From: Gammaproteobacteria bacterium
GTDB taxonomy: Bacteria > Pseudomonadota > Gammaproteobacteria > Steroidobacterales > GCA-2729495
NCBI GenBank assembly: GCA_030426355.1
Contig: JAUHYQ010000002.1
Span: 434,001-498,000, forward strand
Direction: 5' to 3'
Length of the DNA stretch: 64,000 nucleotides
The translations under genes and the position numbers were made by a program. The notes beneath the pieces are model-generated. The model was not told where the DNA came from, made no database searches, and worked only from the letters and a program-made list of their open reading frames with translations. Positions 9,794 through 19,756 of the stretch are shown here, in pieces (position 1 is the stretch's first letter; every line of letters starts with the position of its first letter).

Positions 9794-10141
9794 CTAGAGG
9801 ATATCCAGCACGTTTTCCGGCGGGCGTCCGATACGCGCGCCCTTGGGCGTTACCACGATCGGGCGCTCAATTACGCGCGGATGGCAGCTTAGCCATGATA
9901 TTTGTTTGTCGTTATTCATGACGTCAATGCGCTCGCGCGCGGATTTGTAATCGTCTTCGCCGGTGCGCATTAGATCCACCGCGCTCAATCCAAGCTGCTC
10001 GAGCAAGGCCTTCAACGTTTGTTCATCCGGCGGGTTTTCCAGGTACTCGACCACGGTGGGCTTAAGGCCGCGCTCCTGCAATAAAGCTAGCGTCGCGCGC
10101 GACTTGGAACATCGGGGGTTGTGATAAATCGTCACGCTCAT
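9794..10141 (-). CDS. arsC: ArsC/Spx-family arsenate reductase (glutaredoxin type)
   Basis: 115 aa, thioredoxin fold. The N-terminal TIYHNPRCSKSRATLALL has the single catalytic Cys of the glutaredoxin-dependent ArsC family, with VVEYLENPP and a later HPRVIERPIVV region carrying substrate-binding arginines. It could reduce arsenate, but no arsenite pump or ArsR is nearby, and the housekeeping setting means another disulfide-reductase role is equally possible. The ATG at 10141 overlaps the transglycosylase stop by 4 nt (ATGA), which supports this start over the one 12 nt upstream. Confidence 0.9.
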   Translation of the reverse strand: MSVTIYHNPRCSKSRATLALLQERGLKPTVVEYLENPPDEQTLKALLEQLGLSAVDLMRTGEDDYKSARERIDVMNNDKQISWLSCHPRVIERPIVVTPKGARIGRPPENVLDIL

Positions 10142-10740
10142 GATTTGAACCACCGGCTGCTGAGGCGACCCAGTACCTTCTCCGAATACCAGGTTTTGCC
10201 AACACTGCCATTGTAGCGAGCAAGCGCCGGTGTAAGTTCACCGTTTTCCATGTCCAGATAATAGCGCAGGATGGTGCAACCTATGCGCAGATTGGTCTGT
10301 ATATCGAAGAGATTCGCGTCTGGCTGGTTCAGTTCGTTTAGCCAGAAGGGCATGACTTGCATCAGTCCTCGCGCACCTGCCACCGAAATCGCAAACCGAT
10401 CAAAAGCGCTTTCGATATCAATTACGGCCAGGACCAGTTCGGGGTGCAAGTTCGCGCGCTGCGCTTCTTCGTGCACATGGCGCAATATACGGAGGCGTTC
10501 ATCGCTGTCAGGAACCCGTTGTTCCAGGCGCAAAGCCATGTCGGTCAGCCAGACCGTGGCGGTAAATTTGTCGTCGAAACTGACAGTGTCCTCAATGGCT
10601 TCGCGCAGGCGTTCGCGCAGCACCGGGTCAACCGGCGCTGCAACAGCAGAACAAGAGATCAGGCAGAGCAGAGCAACCGCAATGACCCTGCTGCTATCAG
10701 CCAGCAGATTGTGTGGCGATGTGTGCTCCGATTTCCGCAA
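10138..10740 (-). CDS. Lytic transglycosylase (SLT domain), periplasmic
   Basis: 200-aa protein with a signal peptide ([20 protein letters not shown]) and a C-terminal SLT goose-lysozyme-like domain: catalytic Glu in [18 protein letters not shown], then [25 protein letters not shown]-type text ([14 protein letters not shown]) and ALARYNGS. It would cleave the glycan strands of peptidoglycan to give 1,6-anhydro ends. I place the start at a TTG (10740): GAGGTGG lies 6–8 nt upstream inside proS, and the resulting N-terminus is a normal signal peptide. Between this codon and the signal peptide no ATG or GTG occurs in frame. An upstream ATG at 10857 would lie well inside proS. Confidence 0.85.
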   Translation of the reverse strand: MRKSEHTSPHNLLADSSRVIAVALLCLISCSAVAAPVDPVLRERLREAIEDTVSFDDKFTATVWLTDMALRLEQRVPDSDERLRILRHVHEEAQRANLHPELVLAVIDIESAFDRFAISVAGARGLMQVMPFWLNELNQPDANLFDIQTNLRIGCTILRYYLDMENGELTPALARYNGSVGKTWYSEKVLGRLSSRWFKS

Positions 10741-12415
10741 TATCCACCTCGCTGGATTCGCCGCTGCGACGATTCCGGTATTCGACCACTCCGTTCGCCA
10801 GACCGCGCTCGCCCACAACGACCTGATGGGGTATGCCGAGCAAATCAGCGTCGGCAAACATTACTCCGACCCGTGCGTCACGATCGTCGTACAGCACGTC
10901 GTAGCCTGCCGCCTGCAGCGTCTCATATAGTTTGTCGGCAGAACTGCGAACTTCTTCAGATTTTTTGCCGTTCAGCGCGAGCAGTGCAACATCAAAAGGC
11001 GCCAGCGGTGGTGGCCAGATAATGCCTTTTTCGTCGTGATTCTGTTCAATCGCAGCCGCCACGATGCGGGACACGCCGATACCGTAGCAGCCCATCAGCA
11101 TCGCGGTCTCGCGACCATTGCTGTCAACGACGGTAGCATTCATGCTGGCGCTGTATTTATTGCCCAGCTGGAAAATGTGGCCGACCTCAATGCCGCGCGC
11201 GATGGCGATGGGGTTGCCTCCCGGGGACAAGTCCCCCGCGACGACGCTGCGAATATCAGCCGTTTCGGGGTCGGGCAGGTCGCGACCCCAGTTCACGCCT
11301 GTCAGGTGATGTCCATCCTCGTTTGCGCCGCAGACGAAGTCGGCGCAGTGGGCGGCGCTGTGGTCGGCAATAACGCGTACTTTGGCGCCCACAGGCCCCA
11401 CCGAGCCCGGTTGCGCACCCATTACCTCCGCGATGCGCTCTGCGCTGGCCAGCACCAGCGGATCGGCCACGCCCTTAAGTTTACCGGCCTTGATCGGATT
11501 CAGTGCGTGGTCACCGCGTAACACCAGCGCAACCAGATCGGCTTTGTCTGCGCCGCTATCGGCTTCCACCAGCAATGTTTTCAATGTTTGGCGCGGATCG
11601 ACGGCCAGTTGCTGACAGACCTGATCAATGCTGCGCGCATTGGGCGTTGCAACTTTGGTCATGGCGCGCGCTGCGGCTGGACGTTCGCCTGCAGGTGCCG
11701 CTGCCGGAGCGAGTTCTACGTTCATGGCAAAGTCTTCATTGTCGGCATAGGCCAGAGCATCCTCACCTGAATCCGCCAGCACATGAAACTCCCTCGACTG
11801 TGCACCGCCAATTTCGCCGCTGTCGGCCTCGACTGATTTGAAGGACAAACCGAGGCGCTCAAAAATTCTCGTATACGCTTTGGCCATCGTGTCGTACGTT
11901 GCCTGCAGAGATGCTTCATCAATGTGAAAGGAATAGGCATCCTTCATCAGAAATTCACGTGCCCGCATCAGGCCGAAACGCGGTCTGATTTCATCGCGAA
12001 ACTTGGTCTGAATCTGGTAATAATTCACCGGCAGTTGCTTGTAGCTTTTTAGTTCGCGGCGGGCGATGTCGGTGATGACTTCTTCGTGGGTTGGGCCGAA
12101 ACAGAACTGTCGTTCATGACGATCGCGCATGCGTAAAAGCAGTGGGCCGTATACATCCCAGCGACCTGATTCTTCCCACAATTCGGCAGGTTGGACTGCG
12201 GGCATCAGCAATTCGTGAGCGCCGCTGTTGTTCATTTCTTCGCGGACCACTGCTTCCACTTTGCGCAGTACCCGCAGGCCCAATGGCATCCATGTGAACA
12301 GGCCGGATGCGAGGCGTCGAATCAGACCGGCACGCAACATCAGTTGATGGCTGGCAATCTCCGCATCCGCGGGGACTTCTTTGAAGGTGGTCAATGGCAG
12401 GTTGGATAGACGCAT
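10697..12415 (-). CDS. proS: Prolyl-tRNA synthetase (bacterial type with editing domain)
   Basis: 572 aa, the usual length of the bacterial ProS with the INS editing domain. Class II motifs are visible: motif 2 [26 protein letters not shown], and motif 3 near [24 protein letters not shown]. The insertion (about residues 220–400) carries the YbaK-like Ala-editing domain ([21 protein letters not shown]). The C-terminal anticodon domain includes [34 protein letters not shown]. It heads a leftward series proS–slt–arsC–wrbA–DUF2069 and overlaps the transglycosylase start by 44 nt. Confidence 0.97.
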   Translation of the reverse strand: MRLSNLPLTTFKEVPADAEIASHQLMLRAGLIRRLASGLFTWMPLGLRVLRKVEAVVREEMNNSGAHELLMPAVQPAELWEESGRWDVYGPLLLRMRDRHERQFCFGPTHEEVITDIARRELKSYKQLPVNYYQIQTKFRDEIRPRFGLMRAREFLMKDAYSFHIDEASLQATYDTMAKAYTRIFERLGLSFKSVEADSGEIGGAQSREFHVLADSGEDALAYADNEDFAMNVELAPAAAPAGERPAAARAMTKVATPNARSIDQVCQQLAVDPRQTLKTLLVEADSGADKADLVALVLRGDHALNPIKAGKLKGVADPLVLASAERIAEVMGAQPGSVGPVGAKVRVIADHSAAHCADFVCGANEDGHHLTGVNWGRDLPDPETADIRSVVAGDLSPGGNPIAIARGIEVGHIFQLGNKYSASMNATVVDSNGRETAMLMGCYGIGVSRIVAAAIEQNHDEKGIIWPPPLAPFDVALLALNGKKSEEVRSSADKLYETLQAAGYDVLYDDRDARVGVMFADADLLGIPHQVVVGERGLANGVVEYRNRRSGESSEVDIAEIGAHIATQSAG

Positions 12416-12560
12416 GATGGGCTAACATGACTTAAAACGAGCCATTCTAACGGCTTGCGGCCGGCAAGTCGCTCCCTGCGGCCGCTTACCTAGAGCCGGG
12501 CGTGTATTCGGCTTGGCGAAGTGGCAGAATTTGCCCTTCAGCTAGCAGCGATGGCAGTTT

Positions 12561-13400
12561 ATGGATCATCAACCGACCGGCGGGAACAGCCTGAAGAAGC
12601 GCAAAAAGTTGGCGCGCATGCGTCGACGCGGTATTTACCTGCTGCCCAATCTAATGACGACAGCGGCGTTGTTTGCCGGGTTCTATTCCATAGTCGCGGC
12701 CATTGACGGCAATTTTGTTTATGCCTGTATCGCGCACTACGTGGCCATGATCTTTGACGGCATGGACGGTCGTCTGGCGCGATTGACCCACACGGAAAGC
12801 GATTTTGGCAAAGAATACGACAGCTTGTCGGACATGGTTGCCTTCGGTCTGGCACCGGCAATAGTGGTCTATCAGTGGGGCCTGGAGCGACTCGCCGAGT
12901 ATGGCTGGGCCTGGGGCAAGCTTGGCTGGCTGGCAGCATTTTTCTATGCCGTTGCCGCGGCTATGCGCCTGGCGCGGTTCAATACCTTTCATGGAAAAGT
13001 GGACAAGGCCTACTTTCAGGGGTTGCCCAGCCCGCCGGCCGCTTCACTGATCATCGGGATGGTATGGCTGGGCACGGATCTCGGCTGGACCGGCGGTTGG
13101 ACGCTGGCGCTGGCTTTCCTGGTGACGGCTGCAGCGGGTGCGTTGATGGTTTCCCAGTTCACCTACAGCAGCTTTAAAGAAATCAAAATGACAGAAAGGA
13201 TCTCCTTCAGTTATGCGCTGACTGTGCCGCTGATCCTGATCATGGTTTTTATTAACCCGCCGCTGGTGCTGTGTGGACTGGCCTACACCTATGCGCTGAC
13301 GGGCCCGGTGACCAGCTTATGGCGCAGAAGTCGGCGTGAGGCGCGGCGCGTAGCCGCTTCTGGCGAAACCGCTGGCGACCGTGAGCGACCGGGGCACTGA
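12561..13400 (+). CDS. pssA: CDP-diacylglycerol–serine O-phosphatidyltransferase
   Basis: 279-aa integral membrane CDP-alcohol phosphatidyltransferase. The PSS type-II signature is clear: RRGIYLLPNLMTTAALFAGF at the N-terminus and FDGMDGRLARLTHTESDFGKEYDSLSDMVAFGLAPA (DGxDGxxAR...D...D). It makes phosphatidylserine from CDP-diacylglycerol and serine, the precursor of phosphatidylethanolamine. Six or more hydrophobic helices follow. The gene is divergent from proS and its TGA overlaps the start of the uracil-DNA glycosylase gene. Confidence 0.95.
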   Translation: MDHQPTGGNSLKKRKKLARMRRRGIYLLPNLMTTAALFAGFYSIVAAIDGNFVYACIAHYVAMIFDGMDGRLARLTHTESDFGKEYDSLSDMVAFGLAPAIVVYQWGLERLAEYGWAWGKLGWLAAFFYAVAAAMRLARFNTFHGKVDKAYFQGLPSPPAASLIIGMVWLGTDLGWTGGWTLALAFLVTAAAGALMVSQFTYSSFKEIKMTERISFSYALTVPLILIMVFINPPLVLCGLAYTYALTGPVTSLWRRSRREARRVAASGETAGDRERPGH

Positions 13401-14143
13401 TGATGCCGGCAGGAAGGCTTTCCGACAGGCAAGTCAGTGTGCTGCACGAACTGGGCATAGACCTGTGGCAATTGCGCGAAAATGAGCGGCCGACCGCAAG
13501 TGATCAGTCTGACACCATGTCGCAGGCGCCCGCGGCGGCGACGTTGGGCCGCGGTGCCGAGATCAGCAATCCTGAGACAGCACGTCCTGACGGTGACTGG
13601 GAAACCGTCCACAATGCTATTCGCAATTGCACCCGGTGCGCGTTGCACGAAACGCGTACTCAGGCGGTTTGCGGTATCGGCAATACCAGGGCTGAGTGGC
13701 TGATTGTGGGCGAGGCTCCGGGGGCCGACGAGGATCGCCAGGGCGAACCTTTCGTAGGCAGGGCGGGGCAGTTGCTTAATGAAATGTTGCGGGCAATTGG
13801 CTTGCGCCGTGAGCAGGTTTTTATAGCCAATGTTTTAAAGTGCAGGCCGCCGAATAATCGTGATCCGCAGCCGGCCGAAATTGCGCAGTGTCAACCGTAC
13901 CTGCAGCGACAAATCGAATTGTTGCAGCCCAAAGTCATCCTGGTTGTGGGCCGCATCGCCGCTCAGACATTGTTGCAGGTGGACAAGCCCCTCGGGCAGT
14001 TGCGCGGGCAGACCTATGAGTACCGCGGTGTGCCGGTGGTGGTCACTTATCACCCGGCTTACCTGCTGCGCACTTCGTCACAGAAGGCCAAAGCATGGGA
14101 GGATCTGCTGTTGGCGCTGGATGTGATGGCAAAAACGACATGA
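13400..14143 (+). CDS. Uracil-DNA glycosylase, family 4 (Fe-S)
   Basis: 247-aa protein. After an unusual low-complexity N-terminal 70 residues the UDG-4 domain starts with CTRCALHETRTQAVCGIG. LIVGEAPGADED carries the family-4 active-site motif GEAPG, GRAGQLLNEML is conserved, and VVTYHPAYLLR holds the C-terminal HPA motif. Four cysteines fit the 4Fe-4S ligands (CTRC near the start, later KCRPP and QCQPY). It removes uracil from DNA ahead of base-excision repair. The ATG at 13400 overlaps the pssA stop, and rimI overlaps its own stop. Confidence 0.93.
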   Translation: MMPAGRLSDRQVSVLHELGIDLWQLRENERPTASDQSDTMSQAPAAATLGRGAEISNPETARPDGDWETVHNAIRNCTRCALHETRTQAVCGIGNTRAEWLIVGEAPGADEDRQGEPFVGRAGQLLNEMLRAIGLRREQVFIANVLKCRPPNNRDPQPAEIAQCQPYLQRQIELLQPKVILVVGRIAAQTLLQVDKPLGQLRGQTYEYRGVPVVVTYHPAYLLRTSSQKAKAWEDLLLALDVMAKTT

Positions 14144-14619
14144 GCGCACAGCCGGGAAATTTCAGGCCGGTGATACGCCAGATGCAGTTTGCCGATCTCG
14201 ATGACGTTCTGGAACTTGAGGGCGTAGCGTATGACTTTCCCTGGAGCCGGCAGATTTTTTCCGATTGTTTGATGGCGGGTTATCTTGCCAGCGTGCTGGA
14301 GTACAACGACCAACTGATCGGCTACACCATTTTGTCAACGGCCGCTGCCGAGGCCCACATATTGAACCTCTGTGTTGACCCGGACTTTCGGAATCAGGGT
14401 TATGGCAATGAGTTGCTGGAACACCTGCTGGATTACGCACGCTCGGTCGGAATCGTCCGCGTGTTTCTGGAAGTGCGACCGTCCAATCATGCCGCAATAA
14501 GTCTTTACCAGCGAGCCGGCTTCGAACGATTAGGGATTCGCAAGTCGTATTATCGCGCAGTCGATGGCCGTGAAGACGCACTGGTGTTGGTGCTCGAACT
14601 ACCGGCCATTGCCGATTGA
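14140..14619 (+). CDS. rimI: Ribosomal protein bS18 alanine N-acetyltransferase RimI
   Basis: 159-aa GNAT acetyltransferase. VIRQMQFADLDDVLELEGVAYDFPW is the RimI N-terminus, EAHILNLCVDPDFRNQGYGNELLEHLL holds the acetyl-CoA motif A (RNQGYG), and the C-terminus has FLEVRPSNHAAISLYQRAGFERLGIRKSYY. RimI acetylates the N-terminal Ala of ribosomal protein S18. The start at 14140 overlaps the upstream stop (ATGA) and restores normal length; a more upstream ATG at 14095 lies within the glycosylase gene. It converges on valS with a 16-nt gap. Confidence 0.94.
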   Translation: MSAQPGNFRPVIRQMQFADLDDVLELEGVAYDFPWSRQIFSDCLMAGYLASVLEYNDQLIGYTILSTAAAEAHILNLCVDPDFRNQGYGNELLEHLLDYARSVGIVRVFLEVRPSNHAAISLYQRAGFERLGIRKSYYRAVDGREDALVLVLELPAIAD

Positions 14620-14635
14620 TGCGACCCGCGTCAAA

Positions 14636-17398
14636 TTAGCTGAGCTCGCCTAACTTGTTAAGTTGATCATCAAGTTGACCAATTTCCGTTTCCAGGGTTA
14701 TGCGACGCGCCTGTTCCTTCGCGACAACGTCTTCGGGTGCCCGCGCGACAAAGTTTTCATTGCCAAGCTTGGCCGTCACTTTTTGCAGCTCGGCTGCGGC
14801 CTTCTCACGTTGTTTGAACAGCCGTTCGCGCTCTGCGGCGACGTCCACCAGCCCGGCCATAGGGACCAGAATTTTCATTGTGCCGAGCAGTGCTGTGGCC
14901 GAGGTTGGCGGCTCCGTACCGGCGTCAAGGGTGTCGATGCGCTCGAGGCGTGCAACGTTTTGTAAATACAATCGGTGTTGTTCGATGCGCTGACTGTCGG
15001 CGGGATCGGCATCCTGCACAACAACCGGCAGTCGTTTGCCGGGCGCTATGTCCATCTCGCCGCGAATCTGCCGGATGCCCAGGATGAAACCCATAAGCCA
15101 TTCGAGTTCAGCTTCTGCTTCATCATCAACCGGAAAATCCGTTGCCGACGGGTAAGGTTGTAGCATGATGGTCGGCGCGCTGCTTCCGGCTACCGGCGCC
15201 ACCCGCTGCCAGATTTCTTCACTGATAAACGGAACGATCGGGTGCAGGCAACGCAGTAACGATTCAAGTATCAGTATCAACGTACCGCGCGTGGCTGCCT
15301 GGCTATCCGCGTCGGCGGTCTCGTCCTGCAGCAAAGGCTTGGTCAGTTCCAGGTACCAGTCGCAGTATTCGTTCCAGGTGAATTCATATAGCGCTTTGGC
15401 AGCCAGATCGAGCCGGTAGTGCTCTATTTGTCTGGTGACCTCTGCAACGGTGCGGCCAAAACGCGAACGTATCCAGCGATCGGGCAGACCTAAATGTGCA
15501 GTGCCCGTATCGACAGCAGCGTTCTCAGTGTTCATCAGCACGAAGCGCGCCGCGTTCCAGATTTTGTTGCAGAAGTTGCGGTAGCCTTCGATCCGTCCGA
15601 GGTCAAAGCGAATGTCCCGGCCGGTGCTGGCAAGAGCAGCGAAGGTAAAACGCAGCGCGTCGGTGCCAAACTCGGGAATGCCGTTGGGAAACTGTGTACG
15701 GGTAGATTTTTCAATTTTGGGCGCCAGCTGCGGTTGCATCAGTCCCGTGGTGCGCTTGGCCACCAGCGGTTCCAGTTCAATACCGTCGATGAGGTCCAGC
15801 GGATCCAGAACATTGCCCTTGGACTTCGACATTTTCTGGCCTTCGTGATCGCGTATGAGCCCGTGTATATAGACCTCGCGGAATGGCACATCGCCCGCGA
15901 ATTTCATGCCCATCATGATCATCCGTGCGACCCAGAAAAAAATGATGTCAAAACCGGTTACCAGCACACTGGTGGGGTAAAAGGTTTTTACATCGTTCGG
16001 CTCCTGCGGCCAGCCGAGTGTGGAGAAGGGCCACAATGCCGATGAGAACCAGGTGTCGAGCACGTCTTCGTCCTGCGCCAACTCGACTTCGGGTGATAAG
16101 CCATGTTTTTCCCGCACTTCGGCTTCGCTGCGACCGACAAAGATGTTGCCGTCATTGTCGTACCAGGCGGGTATGCGATGCCCCCACCAGAGTTGGCGGC
16201 TTATGCACCAGTCCTGAATGTTGTGCATCCATTCGAAATAGGTTTTCGACCAGTTCTCCGGAATGAATTTAATGCGGCCGTCTTCGACGGCCTCAATCGC
16301 GGGTTTGGCCAGCGGCCCGGTTTTCACGTACCACTGGTCGGTGAGGTACGGTTCGACGACCTGACCGCTGCGGTCACCACGCGGCACCATCAGTTTGTGA
16401 TCGTCAATTTTTTCGAGCAGCCCTGCGGCGTCGAAATCGGCAACGATCTGCTTGCGTGCAACGTAGCGATCAAGTCCGCGATATGCTTCCGGCGCATTGT
16501 CATTAATGGCCGCATCAACCGTAAAAATATTGATTAGCGGCAAGTTGTGGCGTTGACCAACTTCATAATCGTTAAAATCGTGCGCCGGGGTGATCTTCAC
16601 GCAGCCGCTGCCGAACTCCGGATCCACGTAATCGTCCGCTATCACCGGAATGGTGCGGTTGCATAACGGCAGGTCCACGGTTTTTCCAATCAGGTGCCGG
16701 TAGCGCTCGTCCTCCGGATGAACCGCGACGGCGGTGTCGCCAAGCATGGTTTCCGGGCGGGTGGTGGCCACCACCAGATGCCCGCTGCCATCGGTAAGCG
16801 GGTAACGAAAGTGCCACAGATGACCCTGTTCCTCTTCCGAAATGACCTCCAGATCGGACACGGCGGTGTGCAGCACCGGATCCCAGTTAACCAGTCGCTT
16901 GCCGCGGTAAATCAGGCCTTCCTGATGCAAACGGACAAACACCTCGATCACGGCTTCGGACAGGCCTTGGTCCATGGTGAAACGTTCGCGCTGCCAGTCC
17001 ACCGAACTGCCCATGCGGCGCAGCTGCCTGGCTATGGTGTTGCCGCTTTGTTCTTTCCACTCCCAGACTTTATCCAGAAAGGCATCGCGCCCGAGGTCAT
17101 GGCGAGAAATGTTCTGCGCTTCGAGTTGCCGTTCCACCACCATTTGCGTAGCGATGCCGGCGTGATCGGTGCCGGGCTGCCACAAGGTGTTGCGGCCCTG
17201 CATGCGGTGGTAACGCGTCAGGGTGTCCATGATGGTGTCCTGAAAAGCATGGCCCATATGCAGCGTTCCGGTCACATTGGGTGGCGGGATCATGATGCAA
17301 TAGGGTTCGCCTTCGCCGGCCGGCGCAAAATAACCAGCCTGTTCCCAGATTTTGTACCAGCGCTGCTCAATAGCGGCTGGCTGATAGCTTTTTTCCAT
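14636..17398 (-). CDS. valS: Valyl-tRNA synthetase
   Basis: 920-aa class I synthetase. The HIGH box is [21 protein letters not shown], the KMSKS box is [23 protein letters not shown], and the CP1 editing domain contains [22 protein letters not shown] and [18 protein letters not shown]-terminal coiled coil ([29 protein letters not shown]...) is the tRNA-clamping arm of ValS. Full length, no frameshift. It follows an 87-aa gene, holC and pepA on the same strand, the conserved gammaproteobacterial order. Confidence 0.98.
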   Translation of the reverse strand: MEKSYQPAAIEQRWYKIWEQAGYFAPAGEGEPYCIMIPPPNVTGTLHMGHAFQDTIMDTLTRYHRMQGRNTLWQPGTDHAGIATQMVVERQLEAQNISRHDLGRDAFLDKVWEWKEQSGNTIARQLRRMGSSVDWQRERFTMDQGLSEAVIEVFVRLHQEGLIYRGKRLVNWDPVLHTAVSDLEVISEEEQGHLWHFRYPLTDGSGHLVVATTRPETMLGDTAVAVHPEDERYRHLIGKTVDLPLCNRTIPVIADDYVDPEFGSGCVKITPAHDFNDYEVGQRHNLPLINIFTVDAAINDNAPEAYRGLDRYVARKQIVADFDAAGLLEKIDDHKLMVPRGDRSGQVVEPYLTDQWYVKTGPLAKPAIEAVEDGRIKFIPENWSKTYFEWMHNIQDWCISRQLWWGHRIPAWYDNDGNIFVGRSEAEVREKHGLSPEVELAQDEDVLDTWFSSALWPFSTLGWPQEPNDVKTFYPTSVLVTGFDIIFFWVARMIMMGMKFAGDVPFREVYIHGLIRDHEGQKMSKSKGNVLDPLDLIDGIELEPLVAKRTTGLMQPQLAPKIEKSTRTQFPNGIPEFGTDALRFTFAALASTGRDIRFDLGRIEGYRNFCNKIWNAARFVLMNTENAAVDTGTAHLGLPDRWIRSRFGRTVAEVTRQIEHYRLDLAAKALYEFTWNEYCDWYLELTKPLLQDETADADSQAATRGTLILILESLLRCLHPIVPFISEEIWQRVAPVAGSSAPTIMLQPYPSATDFPVDDEAEAELEWLMGFILGIRQIRGEMDIAPGKRLPVVVQDADPADSQRIEQHRLYLQNVARLERIDTLDAGTEPPTSATALLGTMKILVPMAGLVDVAAERERLFKQREKAAAELQKVTAKLGNENFVARAPEDVVAKEQARRITLETEIGQLDDQLNKLGELS

Positions 17399-17473
17399 CA
17401 GCTAAAACGTTCCTGTAATGCAGAGGCAATATCCGATGCGCGTCGGGCGACGCGGCCCGGCGAACAATCGACT

Positions 17474-17737
17474 TTATTCGGCTTGCGGTTCGCCGAATTT
17501 TTCGTTCAATGTTTTTTCTATCAATTTTGGCAGCTCGTCGCCCAGACGGTCATTGATCCTGACGCGCAGCGTATCTTCCACATCGCGCAGGCTTTCCGCA
17601 ATCAGGTTGTCCAGCAATACCCAGGTTTCGGCCGCAAGACTGTCGCACAGTTCGTCCAGCTGTGCGCCACTGAGTTCGTTGCCGGCTTTCCGGCGCACCA
17701 CTTCTGTCAGTACCGGAATTTCTTCGTCCTGATCCAT
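17474..17737 (-). CDS. Small acidic hypothetical protein between holC and valS
   Basis: 87 aa, no family recognised. Begins MDQDEEIPVLTEVVRRKAGN and is predicted almost wholly helical, with repeated LIAESLRDVEDTLRVRINDRL-like amphipathic text and many Asp/Glu. No signal peptide or membrane segment. It lies 75 nt before valS and 55 nt after holC in the same direction, so it is probably translated as part of the pepA–holC–valS operon. The low number of rare codons and the operon placement argue that it is a real gene. Confidence 0.7.
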   Translation of the reverse strand: MDQDEEIPVLTEVVRRKAGNELSGAQLDELCDSLAAETWVLLDNLIAESLRDVEDTLRVRINDRLGDELPKLIEKTLNEKFGEPQAE

Positions 17738-17791
17738 GTCAAGCAGCCTCCGTTCCAGGTTTTCCGATTTCGGATATTCCGAGTGTCCAAC

Positions 17792-18226
17792 TTATATAGT
17801 GTGCGTGACGGGTTCCAGACCCATCTCGCGGTATTGCCGGAAACGCGCTCTGCTGGCCTCGCGTACGTGAGGTTCTGCATCAACGATTTCTGCAATACGC
17901 TCGAATTGTTTCGCAAATGCGGGTACTTCGCCAGTCAGGTTGATCAGCAGGTCGCCTGACTCCATGCAATGTTCGTCTGTTCCTATACGCACGGGTGCCC
18001 GGGGCTCCGTGCCGTCCAGTATCTGATGCGGCACGAAACTGCCCTGACGAAATGTCCACAACATCTCGTCCAGTTGGCGCGCGGTATCGCCGGAATCCGT
18101 GTGAGCGTAAATGGCAGCCAGGCGTCCATAGGCTTTTTCGGTTAGTCGGCACACGAAATTCAGTCGCCCGGCGATGCCGGTGGTGTTCAGCACATAGAAG
18201 TCGACGCGTGGAGCAGGGTCAGCCAT
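17792..18226 (-). CDS. holC: DNA polymerase III chi subunit
   Basis: 144 aa, normal for HolC. VDFYVLNTTGIAGRLNFVCRLTEKAY is the N-terminus of the chi fold, followed by DEMLWTFRQGSFVPHQI and a C-terminal VDAEPHVREASRARFRQYREMGLEP tail. Chi links the clamp loader to SSB. The ATG at 18226 overlaps the end of pepA by 8 nt; the open frame continues upstream into pepA, where the translation is plainly out of frame for a real protein. Confidence 0.92.
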   Translation of the reverse strand: MADPAPRVDFYVLNTTGIAGRLNFVCRLTEKAYGRLAAIYAHTDSGDTARQLDEMLWTFRQGSFVPHQILDGTEPRAPVRIGTDEHCMESGDLLINLTGEVPAFAKQFERIAEIVDAEPHVREASRARFRQYREMGLEPVTHTI

Positions 18227-19703
18227 GCAGCACGAATTCCAGCAACAATGGCACAGGCCGACCGGTGCTGCCTTTTTCTTTGCCGGCGCGCCAGGCGGTT
18301 CCGGCGATGTCCAGGTGAGCCCAATCCGAGTCTTTAGTGAATTTACCGAGGAAGCAGCCGGCAGTAATGGTACCGGCTTCCCGCCCACCGATATTTGCCA
18401 TGTCTGCAAAGTTGCTCGACAACTGCTTCTCGTAGTCTTCACCCAGTGGCAGTTGCCAGGCGCGGTCATCGGCCGCTTTGCCAGCTGCCAGCAATCTATC
18501 AGCGAGCTTGTCTGAGTTTGACATCAAGCCGCAGTGATGACTGCCCAACGCGATTACGCATGCACCGGTCAGTGTCGCTATATCTATGAGAGCCGCAGGT
18601 TTATAAAATTTTTGTGCGTAGGTCAGCGCGTCACAAAGAATGAGGCGCCCCTCGGCGTCGGTGTTCAGCACCTCGATGGTTTGTCCGGACATTGATGTAA
18701 CGATATCTCCGGGCTTGGTGGCACTGCCGCCCGGCATGTTCTCGCAGGTGGGAATAATTCCGACCAGATTCTGACGCGGCTGCAGTTCGGCGATGGCTTT
18801 GAACGTGCCCAGCACGGAGGCAGCACCGCTCATGTCGTACTTCATCTCGTCCATGGCTAGCCCGGGCTTGAGCGAAATGCCGCCGGTATCGAAAGTAATA
18901 CCCTTGCCAACCAGCACCGTGGGCTTGCTGCTCGCCGCTGCGCCTTTGTACTCAAGCACGATGAGGTGGGCCGGTTCTGTCGAGCCGGCCGTTACCGATA
19001 GCAACGAGCCCATGCCCAGCTTTTTCATGTCTGCTTCGCTAAGCACCTTGCAGCTCATGTTCTTGCTTGCGCGCGCCAGCGCGCGGGCTTCTTTGGCCAG
19101 ATATCCTGGCGTGCACACATTGCCCGGGAGGTTCGCGAGGTCGCGCATAAGCCCCATGCCCTGGCCCAGCGCATCGCCTTCGTGCACGCCTTTGCGGGCT
19201 GCCGAGGCGGACTTGGCATCGCGCGCTGCAACCACCAGTTTTTTCGGCAGCGCGGGTGACTTGGGCTGCTTGGATTTCAATTGCGTGAACCGATAGCCGT
19301 TGTTGTGCCATATTTCGGCCGCGATCCGTGCGCGGCGAAACACATCTGCGCCCTTAACGTTCTCAAGGTCCAGGTATGTGGTTACATCCGCGTAAGATTT
19401 TTTTCGCAGCGTGCTGAAAGCAGCCTGCAAAACACGGCGATAGGCCCCGCGGTCGAATTCTTCGCGCTTGCCGCAGCCCACCAGCAGTATGCGCTTGCAC
19501 GGCAGGCCGCCGGTTTCTGTCAATAATAGAGTCTGGCCGCGCTTTCCGGATATATCGCCATTGGCTAACGCCGAGCTGATCAGACCGGACTTTTTGTCGA
19601 GTGCTTTTGCGGCCCTGCCGAGCTCGTTTTTCTCGTAAACTGCGACAATTGCGAGTTCAGTTTTGTGTTGGTCGGGACGAGCCGTGGTGACTGTGAACTG
19701 CAT
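18219..19703 (-). CDS. pepA: Leucyl aminopeptidase (PepA, M17)
   Basis: 494-aa M17 metallo-aminopeptidase. The C-terminal catalytic domain shows VGKGITFDTGGISLKPG and the signature NTDAEGRLILCDAL (NTDAEGRL), which supplies the two-metal site ligands. The N-terminal domain is of the macro-like type. PepA trims N-terminal residues from peptides and in E. coli also binds DNA. AAGAAGG lies just upstream of the ATG. It is divergent from lptF and heads pepA–holC–(87 aa)–valS. Confidence 0.97.
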   Translation of the reverse strand: MQFTVTTARPDQHKTELAIVAVYEKNELGRAAKALDKKSGLISSALANGDISGKRGQTLLLTETGGLPCKRILLVGCGKREEFDRGAYRRVLQAAFSTLRKKSYADVTTYLDLENVKGADVFRRARIAAEIWHNNGYRFTQLKSKQPKSPALPKKLVVAARDAKSASAARKGVHEGDALGQGMGLMRDLANLPGNVCTPGYLAKEARALARASKNMSCKVLSEADMKKLGMGSLLSVTAGSTEPAHLIVLEYKGAAASSKPTVLVGKGITFDTGGISLKPGLAMDEMKYDMSGAASVLGTFKAIAELQPRQNLVGIIPTCENMPGGSATKPGDIVTSMSGQTIEVLNTDAEGRLILCDALTYAQKFYKPAALIDIATLTGACVIALGSHHCGLMSNSDKLADRLLAAGKAADDRAWQLPLGEDYEKQLSSNFADMANIGGREAGTITAGCFLGKFTKDSDWAHLDIAGTAWRAGKEKGSTGRPVPLLLEFVLHG

Positions 19704-19720
19704 GGGTGCATCCTTCTTAT

Positions 19721-19750
19721 TTGTACAGTGGTAGTGTACTTGAATAAGAT
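19721..19750 (+). promoter_or_regulatory. Possible sigma-70 promoter for lptF
   Basis: TTGTAC at 19721–19726 and TAAGAT at 19745–19750 are separated by 18 nt, close to the sigma-70 consensus. The lptF ATG begins only 7 nt after the -10 box, so the message would be nearly leaderless; another promoter inside pepA is possible. Confidence 0.35.
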
Positions 19751-19756
19751 GGGGCG

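Noticed and set aside
9794-10141. Arsenic resistance operon
   Set aside because: Only an ArsC-like gene is present; no arsB/acr3, arsR or arsenite pump nearby.
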